This document shows, in pieces, positions 1-7,015 of a DNA stretch of 11,338 bases. Within the stretch, counting starts at the first letter, position 1. The number at the start of each line of letters is the position of its first letter. The notes under the pieces were generated by a model. It did no database searches. It worked only from the letters and a program-made list of their open reading frames with translations, and had not been told where the DNA came from. The position numbers and the translations under genes were made by a program. The DNA comes from SVTX01 sp045602385 (GTDB lineage: Bacteria; Bacillota; Clostridia; Oscillospirales; CAG-272), in contig JAZSBL010000053.1 of assembly GCA_045602385.1 (NCBI GenBank), forward strand, positions 1 through 11,338. The letters are read 5' to 3'.

Positions 1-62
1 ACGGTGATCTTGTTATTCCACCAGGACTGTGTTGCCTGAACGTAGGACTCGATAACAACCTC
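1..62 (-). repeat. Second copy of intragenic 606-bp-period repeat
   Basis: Bases 1-62 are identical to 607-668. Similarity then continues at protein level with scattered differences (for example IDDEVVIESYV in both copies). The copy is cut by the window edge, so the repeat number is unknown. It encodes the start of the second OB-like repeat of the secreted protein. Confidence 0.9.
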
Positions 63-794
63 GTCATCGATCTGTGCAGCGATATAGTCCGCATGTGTCA
101 TAGCAGATGCCGTATTTACAGCTGTAATGTGTGTGTTAACACCGTTATACCAGTAAACGAAGCCTTCAACGTCAACCACGTCGCCAACGTTAATATTGGC
201 AAAAGCCTTATATACGTCTGTGCTGGGATCGGTGAGGTATCTCTCTACGCAGAAGCTGAAGCTCTCGCCGCCCTGCTTGAATGTAACGTAGATATCGTCA
301 CCGGGCTCGCCGTTCTTGTACTCGATCTTCTCAACTGTAAGGCCCTTGAAAATTGCCAGCTCATTCTGGTGCTTGAGCAGCTCATCCTCGTCGGCAAGAA
401 TTCCGGTAAGGTCAGCGGGCTCTGCGATATAGCTGTCTGCGCCATCTACGAATGTAAACGTAGCGTCAACGATCTCTACCTCGCCTGCCCATTCGCCCTT
501 ATATCCCTCAACTCTGATCTTTGTACCGGGAACGAGCTTCGCAGCATCCTCCTCGGAGCAAGCCATCTCGTATGCGAGATATGCGCCTGTGGGATCCTGG
601 AGATAAACGGTGATCTTGTTATTCCACCAGGACTGTGTTGCCTGAACGTAGGACTCGATAACAACCTCATCGTCGATTTCAGCCGCAACGTATTCCTCGT
701 GAGTCATAACGCCGTTATCACCTGCAAGGGCTACAACCGCGCAAAGCGACACGCAGCAAAAAACTGCCAAAAGCAATGCCAAAAACTTCTTCAT
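1..794 (-). CDS. Secreted protein with tandem OB-like repeats (partial, 3' end off window)
   Basis: Translation from ATG at 792-794 stays open for 264 codons to the left edge, so the C terminus is missing. Residues 1-24 form a Sec signal peptide (MKKFLALLLA, then a hydrophobic core ending VALA). The three Cys in it do not make a convincing lipobox, so export by signal peptidase I is likelier than lipidation. Residues 30-125 form a beta-rich unit starting MTHEEYVAAEIDDEVVIESY with a QSWWNNKITVYLQD segment and a GTKIRVEGYKGEW segment. This pattern resembles OB-fold-like domains in exported proteins of gut Clostridia. Residues 128-229 look like a second, diverged beta unit (VGDVVDVEGFVYWYNG). 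At residue 232 the first unit restarts (MTHADYIAAQIDDEVVIESY), giving a period of 202 residues. The ribosome binding site AGGAGA (801-806) sits 6 nt before the start. The function is unknown; binding of a ligand or surface polymer is only a guess. Confidence 0.85.
   Translation of the reverse strand, partial: MKKFLALLLAVFCCVSLCAVVALAGDNGVMTHEEYVAAEIDDEVVIESYVQATQSWWNNKITVYLQDPTGAYLAYEMACSEEDAAKLVPGTKIRVEGYKGEWAGEVEIVDATFTFVDGADSYIAEPADLTGILADEDELLKHQNELAIFKGLTVEKIEYKNGEPGDDIYVTFKQGGESFSFCVERYLTDPSTDVYKAFANINVGDVVDVEGFVYWYNGVNTHITAVNTASAMTHADYIAAQIDDEVVIESYVQATQSWWNNKIT
607..668 (-). repeat. First copy of intragenic 606-bp-period repeat
   Basis: Identical over 62 bases to 1-62. The spacing of 606 bp is exactly 202 codons, so the repeat is in frame within the secreted-protein gene. 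Perfect identity at DNA level, including wobble positions, points to recent duplication or gene conversion. Confidence 0.9.
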
Positions 795-814
795 AACTTT
801 TCTCCTTTATTTTG

Positions 815-828
815 CGGGTCGAAACCCG
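815..828 (-). promoter_or_regulatory. 5'-UTR stem-loop with UUCG tetraloop
   Basis: On the minus strand CGGGT-TTCG-ACCCG forms a 5-bp stem with a UUCG-type tetraloop. It lies just downstream of the expected transcription start (about 835) and just upstream of the ribosome binding site (801-806) of the secreted-protein gene. A hairpin at the extreme 5' end of an mRNA commonly slows decay; that role here is inferred. Confidence 0.5.
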
Positions 829-841
829 ATTTCTTAATCTC

Positions 842-869
842 ATTATACACTTTTTTTGAAAAAAGTCAA
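842..869 (-). promoter_or_regulatory. Promoter of the secreted-protein gene
   Basis: The minus strand reads TTGACT (864-869), a 16-bp spacer and TATAAT (842-847), a near-consensus housekeeping sigma promoter. The predicted start near 835 gives a leader of about 40 nt carrying one stem-loop and the ribosome binding site. Confidence 0.8.
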
Positions 870-951
870 TATCTAATATCATTTTCCCTCCAATTTCTAA
901 AAGTAAAATCAAAACAACGCCCCACACAGGCGCATTTTTATATACAATAAC

Positions 952-979
952 AAAAAGGGCTTGAACTTCAAGCCCTTTT
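952..979 (-). terminator. Intrinsic terminator of the ABC transporter operon
   Basis: The arms 952-963 and 968-979 (AAAAAGGGCTTG and its complement) form a stem with a short AACTT-type loop, flanked by an A-run on one side and a T-run on the other. In the minus direction the transcript ends in CCC followed by five T and GTTATTG, 18 nt after the stop codon of the solute-binding-protein gene. The symmetry would also let it stop plus-strand transcripts. Confidence 0.85.
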
Positions 980-996
980 TTTCAATTTTACGCGAA

Positions 997-2616
997 TCAG
1001 GATTCTATCTCCGTATTAGAGCCTTCCTCGGCTGCGTCTTCGTTTTTCGGCTCTGTGGCGATCTCAATAGGACGCACCTGATCAAGCTTAAACAGCGTAG
1101 TCATCTCTGAGAAAAGATTGTCGATAAACTCGTCGTCAACGGTCTTCTTTCTTCTCCTCGCCTTAACGACCTCCTCGATAAGCTGACCTGCGGCATCTCT
1201 CAATGATGCCGAGCCCGCAAACACGGGAGTTACGAAGGTATTGTCGATATTATCCATAAGTATCTTGGAGGCATCTATCTTTACATTATAGTAAAGATCG
1301 TTATTCTCTCCGGATCTCGAGATATAATCCTTATATTCTGCGCTGTCAAGCGCCTTGTGGGTTACGGGTAGATATCCCTCGGTCTGCGCGTAGGCGATCT
1401 GAACCTCGTTTGTCATAAGATACTGAACGAAGAGCCAGGATGCCCAGACCTCCTGTTCATCCTCCTTATTAAAAATACAAACGCTTGGTCCCTGAGAGAT
1501 CATCTTGGGATTTTCAACGTCGTACTGAGGAATAGGCCTTACGACCGTTTCGAAGTCAACGACCTCCTCCTTGTGGATATCGATCAGAGGAGCGTCAGTT
1601 CCCATCCATGTCGCGCCCGCGGTAGAGTCGATAGCGAAAACGCACTGTCCGGCATTAAGGTAATTTCCGGGATAGCTGGAGATCTTGAAAGTAGAAAACG
1701 CGCGTGTGCCGGCATGCTTCGCGACCTCAAAGAGAATATCACGGGTAGTGTCATTAAAGATCTGTATCTCCGCGGCAGACGTGGAATAACCCGCGCCCTT
1801 CTGCTTGAGCATGCTTATCATCATGTTGTCGGTGGACTTGTAGATAAATGGGATCATGGTCTTCTGTCCGTTGAGCACGTAGGTGCCGTCGGAATTCTTT
1901 GCCATAGCCGCCTCGCTGACCTCCCAAATAAAGTCCCACGTCAGGACGTCGGGGATCGTATATCCAAGCGCCTCAACGTAATTCTTGTTGATATAGCAGG
2001 CCTCTGTCGAGCGCATGAACGGCATCGCGAACTGCGCGCCGCCTATCTTGCCCTCCTCAAGGAATTTTTCAACTACCTCCTCGCGCTTGGGTGAATCAAA
2101 TTTGAGCTTACTGCCGCCGAATCCGTATTCCTCATCCTCCATAAGCGAATCGAGCTTGACCATGATATCAACGCCCTGCATATAGGTCGCGATATGGTCA
2201 GGGTAGCTGATGCAGACGTTAGGTGTGGTTTTCGTCTGAATATTCGTAATGACGTCCTGATATATCAGATTGTAGTCGGAATACGGCTTGAAGTTGACCT
2301 TGACGTTGGGGTAAATCGCCTCAAAATCGGCTATCGCCTTTTTGTATATCTCAACCTGTGTCGCGTTGTTGTCATTCTTTGCCCAGAAGGTGATCTCTAC
2401 GCTTTTCGTTTCGTCAAATTTGACTGTTGTGTCGAAATCCACGCCGTTATCTGCGAGATTGCCTGTGCCGTTAATATCGCCGCTGTTAACGTTACCGTCA
2501 CCGTCGTTACCATTCTCCCCCTCCTTGATAACACCGCGGCCGTGGCACGCGGCAAAGGCAGAGCCAACCATGACGATACAGAGGAGCAATGAAACAAGCT
2601 TTAAAAATATTCTCAT
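997..2616 (-). CDS. ABC sugar transporter, extracellular solute-binding lipoprotein (family 1)
   Basis: This 539-residue protein captures a carbohydrate outside the cell and delivers it to the permease pair encoded upstream. Residues 1-24 are a lipoprotein-type signal peptide ending AFAAC, with Cys24 the probable lipid anchor; Phe at -3 is less common than Leu. A Gly/Asn/Asp-rich linker (about 27-60) follows. The family-1 binding-protein fold then begins with VEITFWAKND and the typical YKKAIADFEAIYPNVKV segment. The C-terminal tail is strongly acidic. The gene starts inside the end of the upstream permease (ATGA overlap, 2613-2616), with a GAGGAGG ribosome binding site (about 2626-2632) inside that permease's coding sequence, so translation is probably coupled. 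It is last in its operon, whereas the binding protein is usually first. The substrate is unknown; a sugar or oligosaccharide is inferred from the CUT1 permeases. Confidence 0.93.
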   Translation of the reverse strand: MRIFLKLVSLLLCIVMVGSAFAACHGRGVIKEGENGNDGDGNVNSGDINGTGNLADNGVDFDTTVKFDETKSVEITFWAKNDNNATQVEIYKKAIADFEAIYPNVKVNFKPYSDYNLIYQDVITNIQTKTTPNVCISYPDHIATYMQGVDIMVKLDSLMEDEEYGFGGSKLKFDSPKREEVVEKFLEEGKIGGAQFAMPFMRSTEACYINKNYVEALGYTIPDVLTWDFIWEVSEAAMAKNSDGTYVLNGQKTMIPFIYKSTDNMMISMLKQKGAGYSTSAAEIQIFNDTTRDILFEVAKHAGTRAFSTFKISSYPGNYLNAGQCVFAIDSTAGATWMGTDAPLIDIHKEEVVDFETVVRPIPQYDVENPKMISQGPSVCIFNKEDEQEVWASWLFVQYLMTNEVQIAYAQTEGYLPVTHKALDSAEYKDYISRSGENNDLYYNVKIDASKILMDNIDNTFVTPVFAGSASLRDAAGQLIEEVVKARRRKKTVDDEFIDNLFSEMTTLFKLDQVRPIEIATEPKNEDAAEEGSNTEIES

Positions 2617-3488
2617 CCCTTAAGACCTCCTCGGGAAACGCCCGCCATGATTTTGTTGCGGAATATCAAGAACAGCACGATAAGCGGCGCGGATACCGCG
2701 ACCACCGCCGCCATCATTCCGGGAATATTCTGTCGTCCGAATCCGCTCTCACGTATCGCCTGAATTCCGTTTGATACGAGGAAGTATTCGGGATCGTCGG
2801 TCACAAGTCTGGGCCATACGTAGCTGTTCCAGCACTCGATAATCTTCAATATTATTACAGTAATTACAGTTGGCTTGCATATCGGGAGAACCACCTTTAT
2901 AAGGAACTTAAGATCGGTAGTTCCGTCAACCTTTGCGGCAAGATAAAGCTCGTCGGGTATCTGCGCAAAGTTTTCCTTCAAAAGATAAATGTAGAATACC
3001 GAGGCAACGCTTGGCAATATAAGACCTGTAAAGGTATTGCGAAGATCAAGGCTTGTCACGGTCACGAAATTCGTGATGACCACAAGCTCGCCGGGTATCA
3101 TCATAAGCGAGAGAAGGAATGTAAACGCAAAGCTCTTGCCGGGAAAATCAAGTCTTGCAAATGCAAATGCCGCAAGAATCGATACAACAAGCATTATCGC
3201 CGTTGTAAGCAGCGTGAATATCAGCGTGTTGAGGAAATAATCCCCAAGCGGTACTGCAGAAAACGCAGTTTTAAAGTTCTCCATCGTGGGGGCAAGCGTG
3301 TATAGCTTCGGGGTAAACTCCGAGTTGTACGCGCCCTGACTCTTAAGAGATGTCAAAATCATATAGTAGAACGGGAAAAGCACCAGCACCGCCCAGAACG
3401 CGAGCATTATATATACAAGGACCTTTCCCACCGTAGAGAGCGTGCGGGAGCGCTTCTCCGCAGCAATAAGGCTTTTATTATCTTTCAT
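2613..3488 (-). CDS. ABC sugar transporter permease, MalG/UgpE-like (CUT1)
   Basis: Inner-membrane permease subunit of 291 residues, normal length for this family, with about six hydrophobic segments. The first is at about 22-46 (VLVYIMLAFWAVLVLFPFYY) and the last at about 258-277. The EAA loop that contacts the ATPase is at 180-205 (ELYLAAKVDGT, then VVLPICKP), matching the EAA---G---------I-LP consensus. The start at 3486-3488 is chosen because GGAGGTG (3497-3503) sits 8 nt upstream. A longer in-frame start at 3539 would overlap the preceding gene and lacks this support. It pairs with the MalF-like permease 19 nt upstream. No ATPase gene accompanies the operon, so a shared MsmX-type ATPase encoded elsewhere is the likely energiser. 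Confidence 0.94.
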   Translation of the reverse strand: MKDNKSLIAAEKRSRTLSTVGKVLVYIMLAFWAVLVLFPFYYMILTSLKSQGAYNSEFTPKLYTLAPTMENFKTAFSAVPLGDYFLNTLIFTLLTTAIMLVVSILAAFAFARLDFPGKSFAFTFLLSLMMIPGELVVITNFVTVTSLDLRNTFTGLILPSVASVFYIYLLKENFAQIPDELYLAAKVDGTTDLKFLIKVVLPICKPTVITVIILKIIECWNSYVWPRLVTDDPEYFLVSNGIQAIRESGFGRQNIPGMMAAVVAVSAPLIVLFLIFRNKIMAGVSRGGLKG

Positions 3489-3507
3489 TTTCAAAGCACC
3501 TCCCATA

Positions 3508-4398
3508 TCAATAGTGAACGTGCTTCTTGCTGACCGCAAGGTTGATACCCGTAATGATCAGAACAATGAAGAACAAAATGACCGCCGCCGCGGACGCGTA
3601 GGACGGATAACCGCCGCTTGCGCCGTAAAGCATATCGTAAACGTAGCCGACTATGGTGTTCATGCCCGCGACGTTAAGGTTTGTGCCAAAGAGCGCCACC
3701 GAATCGTTATACGCCTTGAACGCGCCGATAAATCCGGTAATAACAAGATAGGATACCATAGGGGAGATCATCGGGAGAGTGATTCTCCAGAACACCCTTG
3801 ACTTACTCGTGCCGTCGATCTTTGCGGCATCGTAATAGGTCTGATTTACAGACGCCAGCGATCCGGTGAGAATAAGTATCTTGAACGGCATAACTATCCA
3901 TACGGTATAGAAGCAAAGAACGAACATCTTTGCCCAGTAAGGTCCCTCAATAAAATCAACCGTCTCGCCGCCAAAGGCGTTGATAAGAAGGTTGACCATA
4001 CCGTCGGTATATTCGGTGGGCTTGAAGAGTATCATGAAAACAAGTCCTACCGCCAGAGTATTGGTAACGTAAGGCAAAAAGTATACCGTCTGGAAGAGCT
4101 TGCGAAGCCACTTTATCGAGGAAAGACCAAGTGAGATAACAAGCGCGATGGCCGTTGAAAGCGGAACGGTGATGATAACGAGAATGAAGGTGTTCTTAAG
4201 CGCCTGCAGAAAATAGGGGTCGCTGAGCACCTTTTCAAAGTTCCCAAATCCGATACCCGTGGAGTACTGGGTAACGAAATTGAAATTCTCCTCTACCGAG
4301 TAAATGAAGACGTCTATCAGAGGATAGACCATAAACGCGCCTAAAAACAGGAACGCGGGAAGCAGATAAAGCCAACCCTTAAAGCTTTTTTTCTCCAT
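3508..4398 (-). CDS. ABC sugar transporter permease, MalF/UgpA-like (CUT1)
   Basis: First gene of the transporter operon; 296 residues, a normal length for short MalF-type permeases. Hydrophobic segments lie at about 10-33, 70-92, 104-125, 157-180, 213-227 and 268-289. The EAA loop is at about 188-213 (YYDAAKIDGTSKSRVFW, then ITLPMISP). The segment WLYLLPAFLFLGAFMVYPL is the typical family N terminus. AAAGGAG (4406-4412) precedes the ATG at a usual distance, and a TTTACA/TATAAT promoter lies just upstream. It should form a heterodimer with the MalG-like product to make the membrane channel. The substrate cannot be read from the sequence. Confidence 0.95.
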   Translation of the reverse strand: MEKKSFKGWLYLLPAFLFLGAFMVYPLIDVFIYSVEENFNFVTQYSTGIGFGNFEKVLSDPYFLQALKNTFILVIITVPLSTAIALVISLGLSSIKWLRKLFQTVYFLPYVTNTLAVGLVFMILFKPTEYTDGMVNLLINAFGGETVDFIEGPYWAKMFVLCFYTVWIVMPFKILILTGSLASVNQTYYDAAKIDGTSKSRVFWRITLPMISPMVSYLVITGFIGAFKAYNDSVALFGTNLNVAGMNTIVGYVYDMLYGASGGYPSYASAAAVILFFIVLIITGINLAVSKKHVHY

Positions 4399-4437
4399 TT
4401 TATCTCTCCTTTCGATAAAATTCCCATATCTATGTTC

Positions 4438-4466
4438 ATTATACTATAAAATCTTTGATTTGTAAA
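4438..4466 (-). promoter_or_regulatory. Promoter of the ABC transporter operon
   Basis: The minus strand has TTTACA (4461-4466), a 17-bp spacer and TATAAT (4438-4443), about 40 bp before the first permease gene. An inverted repeat with AATCTTT/AAAGATT arms (4450-4456 and 4464-4470, 7-nt loop) covers the -35 element and most of the spacer, the position of a repressor operator. Confidence 0.75.
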
Positions 4467-4470
4467 GATT
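4450..4470. promoter_or_regulatory. Inverted repeat over the transporter promoter (possible operator)
   Basis: Perfect 7-bp arms (AATCTTT and AAAGATT) are separated by 7 nt and overlap the -35 box of the transporter promoter. It could be an operator. Alternatively, because TTTTATAG follows on the minus strand, it could be a weak AT-rich terminator for the upstream phosphatase gene. No regulator gene lies nearby. Confidence 0.4.
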
Positions 4471-4490
4471 TTGGCGCAAATTTGGCAAAA

Positions 4491-5132
4491 TTAAACGCCG
4501 CGCGGCAGGTCTGTCTTAAGATCGCCCAAATGAGAGGTGATATTCTTCTCTGCAAGTGTAAAATTACCGTCAAACTCGAAGATAGATATCGATGCGTTGC
4601 TGACCCAGGCCACCTTTCCCATATCGGACGCGTCAAGACCCTCGGCAAGAGCGCAGATAGCCCTTATAGGCGTCGCGTGTGTCGCTATGATAATGCAGCC
4701 CCCGTCGTGCTTCTCCGCTATCTCACGGACTGCGCCTTCTATCCTCGCCGCCATAGCTGCGACCGACTCTCCGCCCACGGGGACAGCCCTTCCGATGTCG
4801 TTTTTCCAGACAGAGTATTCCTCGGGGTATTTTTCCTCTATTTCGACAAAGGGCATCATCTCCCACTCGCCTGCGTATATCTCACGGAGTCTTGCATCCT
4901 TTACAACGTCAAGAGATAGCGCGCGTCCAACCTCCGCCGCAGTGTCATACGCGCGCGACAGATCGCTTGAATATATAGCGTCCACACCGCTCTTGCCCTT
5001 AAAATATTTGCCGCAAAGCCGCGCCTGCTCACGTCCAAGCTCGGTAAGAGCAATATCGGATTGCCCGGTGAAGAATTTCAGGTTGTTTGATATACTGTAT
5101 CCGTGACGGATCATAATAATTTTGGTAGCCAT
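4491..5132 (-). CDS. Histidine phosphatase family protein (phosphoglycerate-mutase-like)
   Basis: A 213-residue cytosolic phosphohydrolase or mutase of the branch-1 histidine phosphatase superfamily. The catalytic set is visible: Arg9-His10-Gly11 (IMIRHGYS, phospho-acceptor His), Arg60 in SSDLSRAYDTA, acid Glu84 in LREIYAGEWE, and His152 in IIATHATPIRA. Length and motif order fit small members such as GpmB/CobC-like phosphatases. Cofactor-dependent glycolytic mutases are somewhat longer, so a phosphatase of unknown substrate is likelier than a true phosphoglycerate mutase. The start at 5130-5132 has GGAGGG (5139-5144) 6 nt upstream. The in-frame ATG at 5186 lies upstream of the predicted -10 box and so probably outside the mRNA. 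It is transcribed alone, divergently from the serine acetyltransferase operon. Confidence 0.93.
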   Translation of the reverse strand: MATKIIMIRHGYSISNNLKFFTGQSDIALTELGREQARLCGKYFKGKSGVDAIYSSDLSRAYDTAAEVGRALSLDVVKDARLREIYAGEWEMMPFVEIEEKYPEEYSVWKNDIGRAVPVGGESVAAMAARIEGAVREIAEKHDGGCIIIATHATPIRAICALAEGLDASDMGKVAWVSNASISIFEFDGNFTLAEKNITSHLGDLKTDLPRGV

Positions 5133-5166
5133 TTCAAGCCCTCCGATATGCGCTGATCTACCGAAA

Positions 5167-5196
5167 ATTATACCACAGGCATACACACCCTGTCAA
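5167..5196 (-). promoter_or_regulatory. Promoter of the histidine phosphatase gene
   Basis: The minus strand has a perfect TTGACA (5191-5196), an 18-bp spacer and a perfect TATAAT (5167-5172), preceded by TGG as an extended -10. Predicted transcription starts near 5160, about 28 nt before the start codon at 5132, which excludes the longer ORF start at 5186. Confidence 0.85.
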
Positions 5197-5253
5197 GTTT
5201 TGCGCGGTGAAAAAAGAACAAAACTTCTACCCCCTTAAATTACGCGTTTTCTG

Positions 5254-5282
5254 TTGACTTGTAAGCGGTTATGTGATATAAT
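5254..5282 (+). promoter_or_regulatory. Promoter of the serine acetyltransferase operon
   Basis: TTGACT (5254-5259), a 17-bp spacer and TATAAT (5277-5282) with TGA as an extended -10. The start is expected near 5289, giving a short leader of about 36 nt, too short for a T-box or riboswitch. Confidence 0.85.
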
Positions 5283-5324
5283 TATAGTGTATATGTATTT
5301 TTAATTCCCACTCGGAGGTGGCAT

Positions 5325-6077
5325 ATGGCATCCGATAATATCAAAAAAACAGCAGCCGATATCGGAGAGAAGCTCTCGAAGCTCCCTCCCGTACGGACCG
5401 TGACCAATATAAAGGACGAGATCCGCGAGAATATAGACGCGATCAAGCAGCGTGACCCCGCCGCGAAAAGCGACATTGAGGTGCTGCTTCTCTACTCCGG
5501 ACTTCACGCGACCCTTGCATACCGCGTTTCTCATAAGCTCTATATCAGCGGACACACATTTTCCGCGCGCGCGATAAGCCAGACGGCAAAATTCTTTACA
5601 GGTATCGAGATACATCCCGGCGCGACCATCGGTAAGGGACTGGTAATCGACCACGGAACAGGCGTGGTCATAGGCGAGACCGCAGAGATCGGCGACAACT
5701 GCACGCTCTATCAGGGCGTAACTCTTGGCGGTACGGGAAAGGATCTCGGCAAGAGACACCCCACCCTTGGCAACAACGTGCTTGTAGGCGCGGGCGCAAA
5801 GGTTCTCGGCCCAATTGTTATAGAGGACAACAGTAAGATTGCCGCAAACGCGGTGGTCCTTAAGGATATTCCGCAAAACAGCACGGCTGTCGGTATCCCC
5901 GCGCGTGTCGCAAGACAGGCAGGCAGACGCGTGGACGACCTTGACCAGGTGCATATCCCCGACCCTGTTGCGCAGGAAATATCCAAGCTGGAAGCAAAAA
6001 TAGACGACCTCTCGCGCGAGCTTGAGGCCCTGAAGCCCCCCAAACGTGCAGCGCGCACGGGAAAGGTTGAAAAATGA
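5325..6077 (+). CDS. cysE: Serine O-acetyltransferase
   Basis: Transfers acetyl from acetyl-CoA to L-serine to make O-acetylserine, the first committed step of cysteine synthesis, in the cytosol. The 250-residue protein has the family helical N-terminal segment with RDPA at 43-46 (Asp44). A left-handed beta-helix of hexapeptide repeats runs from about 94 to 190 (IEIHPGATIGKGLVIDHGTG onward). Catalytic Asp109-His110 sit in IDHGTG, and the GGTGKDLGKRHP loop holds His145. Beyond the usual end, residues 200-250 form a charged, heptad-like tail (ISKLEAKIDDLSRELEALK) that could be a coiled coil. GGAGGTG (5314-5320) fixes the start. It overlaps the next gene by ATGA. A cysteine synthase gene is not in the window. 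Confidence 0.96.
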   Translation: MASDNIKKTAADIGEKLSKLPPVRTVTNIKDEIRENIDAIKQRDPAAKSDIEVLLLYSGLHATLAYRVSHKLYISGHTFSARAISQTAKFFTGIEIHPGATIGKGLVIDHGTGVVIGETAEIGDNCTLYQGVTLGGTGKDLGKRHPTLGNNVLVGAGAKVLGPIVIEDNSKIAANAVVLKDIPQNSTAVGIPARVARQAGRRVDDLDQVHIPDPVAQEISKLEAKIDDLSRELEALKPPKRAARTGKVEK

Positions 6078-6976
6078 ACTATATCCTCTTCAATCCGAAA
6101 TCAAACAGCGAGAACAACGACCTCAATATCATTCCGGGCAAGGCCGAGCTTGAAAGACTTGGCGCAAAGCAGATAAACCTGCTTGAGGAAAACGTGCGCG
6201 AATTTCTCGGCACACTGACAGGTGAGGACAAGGTATATCTCTGCGGAGGTGACGGAACGATCCACCACTTTGTGAACAACGCGAGAGGCTTCAGATTCCC
6301 CTGCCCCGTATACGTAATACGCTCAGGCACAGGCAACGATTTCCTCAACGATATAGGACAGACCGATCCCGCAACGCTCTTTGACGTCAGTATGTATCTC
6401 TCCGATCTCCCCGAGGTCGAGATAGACGGTGAAAAGCGACTTTTCATCAACGGTGTCGGTATGGGAATCGACGGCGAGGTCTGCGACGGCGTTGAGCAGT
6501 ACAAGAAAAAGACGGGCAAAAAAGCAAACTACACCGCAATTGCATTAAAGCTCCTTGCCTATAAGTATAAGCGACCGTCCGCAACCGTGACGGTTGACGG
6601 TGTCACCCACCGCTTTGACGACGTCTGGATGGCAAGCGCAATGCACGGCAGATATTTCGGCGGCGGAATGATGATCGCCCCCACGCAGGACAGAAACACA
6701 GGTAAGATGAGCGTTATGGTAATGCACGGCGGCTCACGGGCGAAGATCCTTACGATATTCCCCTCCGTATTCAAGGGCGGACATATCAAGCATAGGGAAA
6801 TAGTAGAGATATTCGAGTGCGACGAGGTAACAGTTAACTTCGGTATCCCGATCGGATTTCAGGCAGACGGAGAAGTCAAGCCGCAAATGCTCAGCTACAC
6901 CGCGCGCTCGGCAAACTACGTCAAGCGACTTGCAGAAGAAAAGGCAGAAGCAGAGGCGCTCGCCACGGTAGAATAA
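6074..6976 (+). CDS. Diacylglycerol kinase family lipid kinase
   Basis: A 300-residue member of the DAGK catalytic family (DgkB/YegS/BmrU type), which phosphorylates diacylglycerol or a related lipid with ATP at the cytosolic membrane face. An N-terminal ILFNPKS strand leads into the nucleotide loop GGDGTIHHFVNNA (58-70). RSGTGNDF (83-90) is the second signature, and GMGIDGEV lies in the substrate-side half, so the catalytic core looks intact. Translation probably couples to cysE through the ATGA overlap (6074-6077), with AAAGG at 6062-6066 as the ribosome binding site. The product would return diacylglycerol from lipid turnover to phosphatidic acid, feeding the same pool used by PgsA downstream. 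Exact substrate specificity is not readable. Confidence 0.92.
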   Translation: MNYILFNPKSNSENNDLNIIPGKAELERLGAKQINLLEENVREFLGTLTGEDKVYLCGGDGTIHHFVNNARGFRFPCPVYVIRSGTGNDFLNDIGQTDPATLFDVSMYLSDLPEVEIDGEKRLFINGVGMGIDGEVCDGVEQYKKKTGKKANYTAIALKLLAYKYKRPSATVTVDGVTHRFDDVWMASAMHGRYFGGGMMIAPTQDRNTGKMSVMVMHGGSRAKILTIFPSVFKGGHIKHREIVEIFECDEVTVNFGIPIGFQADGEVKPQMLSYTARSANYVKRLAEEKAEAEALATVE

Positions 6977-7015
6977 GCACAAAAATACATAAATTTCAAG
7001 GATAAGGAAAAGCAT

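Noticed and set aside
93..950. 285-codon plus-strand open frame
   Set aside because: It is antisense to the secreted-protein gene and runs through that gene's promoter. The signal peptide and in-frame repeats on the minus strand show which strand is coding.
5197..5324. T-box or riboswitch before cysE
   Set aside because: The predicted leader is only about 36 nt and shows no stem or T-box sequence.
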